Shown here: positions 5,647 to 5,677 of the stretch, in pieces
Layout: every line of letters begins with the position of its first letter
How positions within the stretch are numbered: the stretch's first letter is position 1
Assembly: GCA_937982515.1 (NCBI GenBank)
Contig: CALJMB010000239.1
Location: 1-5,677, forward strand
DNA length: 5,677 nt
Reading direction: 5' to 3'
Source of the DNA: an uncultured Balneolaceae bacterium
GTDB lineage: Bacteria; Bacteroidota; Rhodothermia; Balneolales; Balneolaceae
Translations under genes and position numbers: made by a program
Notes under the pieces: model-generated
Told to the model about the DNA's origin: nothing
The model's input: the letters and a program-made list of their open reading frames with translations, nothing else
Database searches by the model: none

Positions 5647-5677
5647 TGTAAGGGGGGGATACCGGAGGCAGAGACGC

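Larger units (their letters stand above)
5341..5677. other. Gene-free region: leader plus GC-rich repeat DNA
   Basis: All three minus-strand frames are closed near the right edge and no protein is recognisable on either strand. The part nearest the transferase gene (5341-5490) is AT-rich and carries a promoter candidate at 5439-5446. The outer part (about 5510-5677) is GC-rich, with runs of seven C (5517-5523) and seven G (5652-5658), two copies of GTCATCCC (5535-5542 and 5600-5607) and a bulged stem at 5597-5646. This composition fits intergenic repeat DNA more than a gene. Confidence 0.5.

Noticed and set aside
5510..5677. CRISPR array or end of an upstream gene
   Set aside because: There are only two short copies of GTCATCCC with no regular spacers, and the three minus-strand frames are interrupted by stops without recognisable protein.

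Overview
The window suggests a member of the Bacteroidota or a related phylum (Rhodothermota, Balneolota). The grounds are moderate GC with AT-rich spacers, few strong Shine-Dalgarno sequences, three exact matches to the Bacteroidota-type promoter element TAnnTTTG at the heads of transcription units, and protein sequences of that general flavour. This assignment is an inference, since there is no rRNA or other phylogenetic marker. All five genes that can be supported lie on the minus strand, so transcription runs from the right edge towards the left.

Right to left the layout is as follows. Positions 5677-5341 are gene-free, with GC-rich palindromic repeat-like DNA in the outer part and an AT-rich leader with a promoter candidate in the inner part. 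Positions 5340-4120 encode a soluble GT-B enzyme of the CDP-glycerol glycerophosphotransferase (TagB/TagF) family. A 176-base spacer with a promoter candidate and a cluster of TAAAGG/CCTTTA hexamers follows. Positions 3943-2621 encode a bacterial-type myo-inositol-1-phosphate synthase, and one base after its stop codon (or overlapping it) comes a standalone CTP:inositol-1-phosphate cytidylyltransferase ending at 1861. A 246-base spacer carries a strong hairpin. Positions 1614-865 encode an exported DUF3047 protein. A 386-base spacer with several inverted repeats then precedes a GT-A glycosyltransferase that starts at 478 and runs off the left edge.

Together the genes suggest a surface-glycan or lipid-modification locus built around activated inositol. 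The synthase would convert glucose 6-phosphate to inositol 1-phosphate, and the cytidylyltransferase would make CDP-inositol. The usual partner of the cytidylyltransferase, a membrane CDP-alcohol phosphotransferase such as DIPPS, is neither fused to it nor present in the window. The neighbouring enzyme belongs instead to a family that transfers phospho-polyols from CDP-polyol donors. A CDP-inositol-dependent phosphoinositol transferase making a teichoic-acid-like polymer or decoration is therefore a reasonable, untested hypothesis. It is the most interesting point here, together with the uncharacterised exported DUF3047 protein and the truncated glycosyltransferase downstream. No CRISPR array, tRNA, rRNA, transposase or phage gene is visible.
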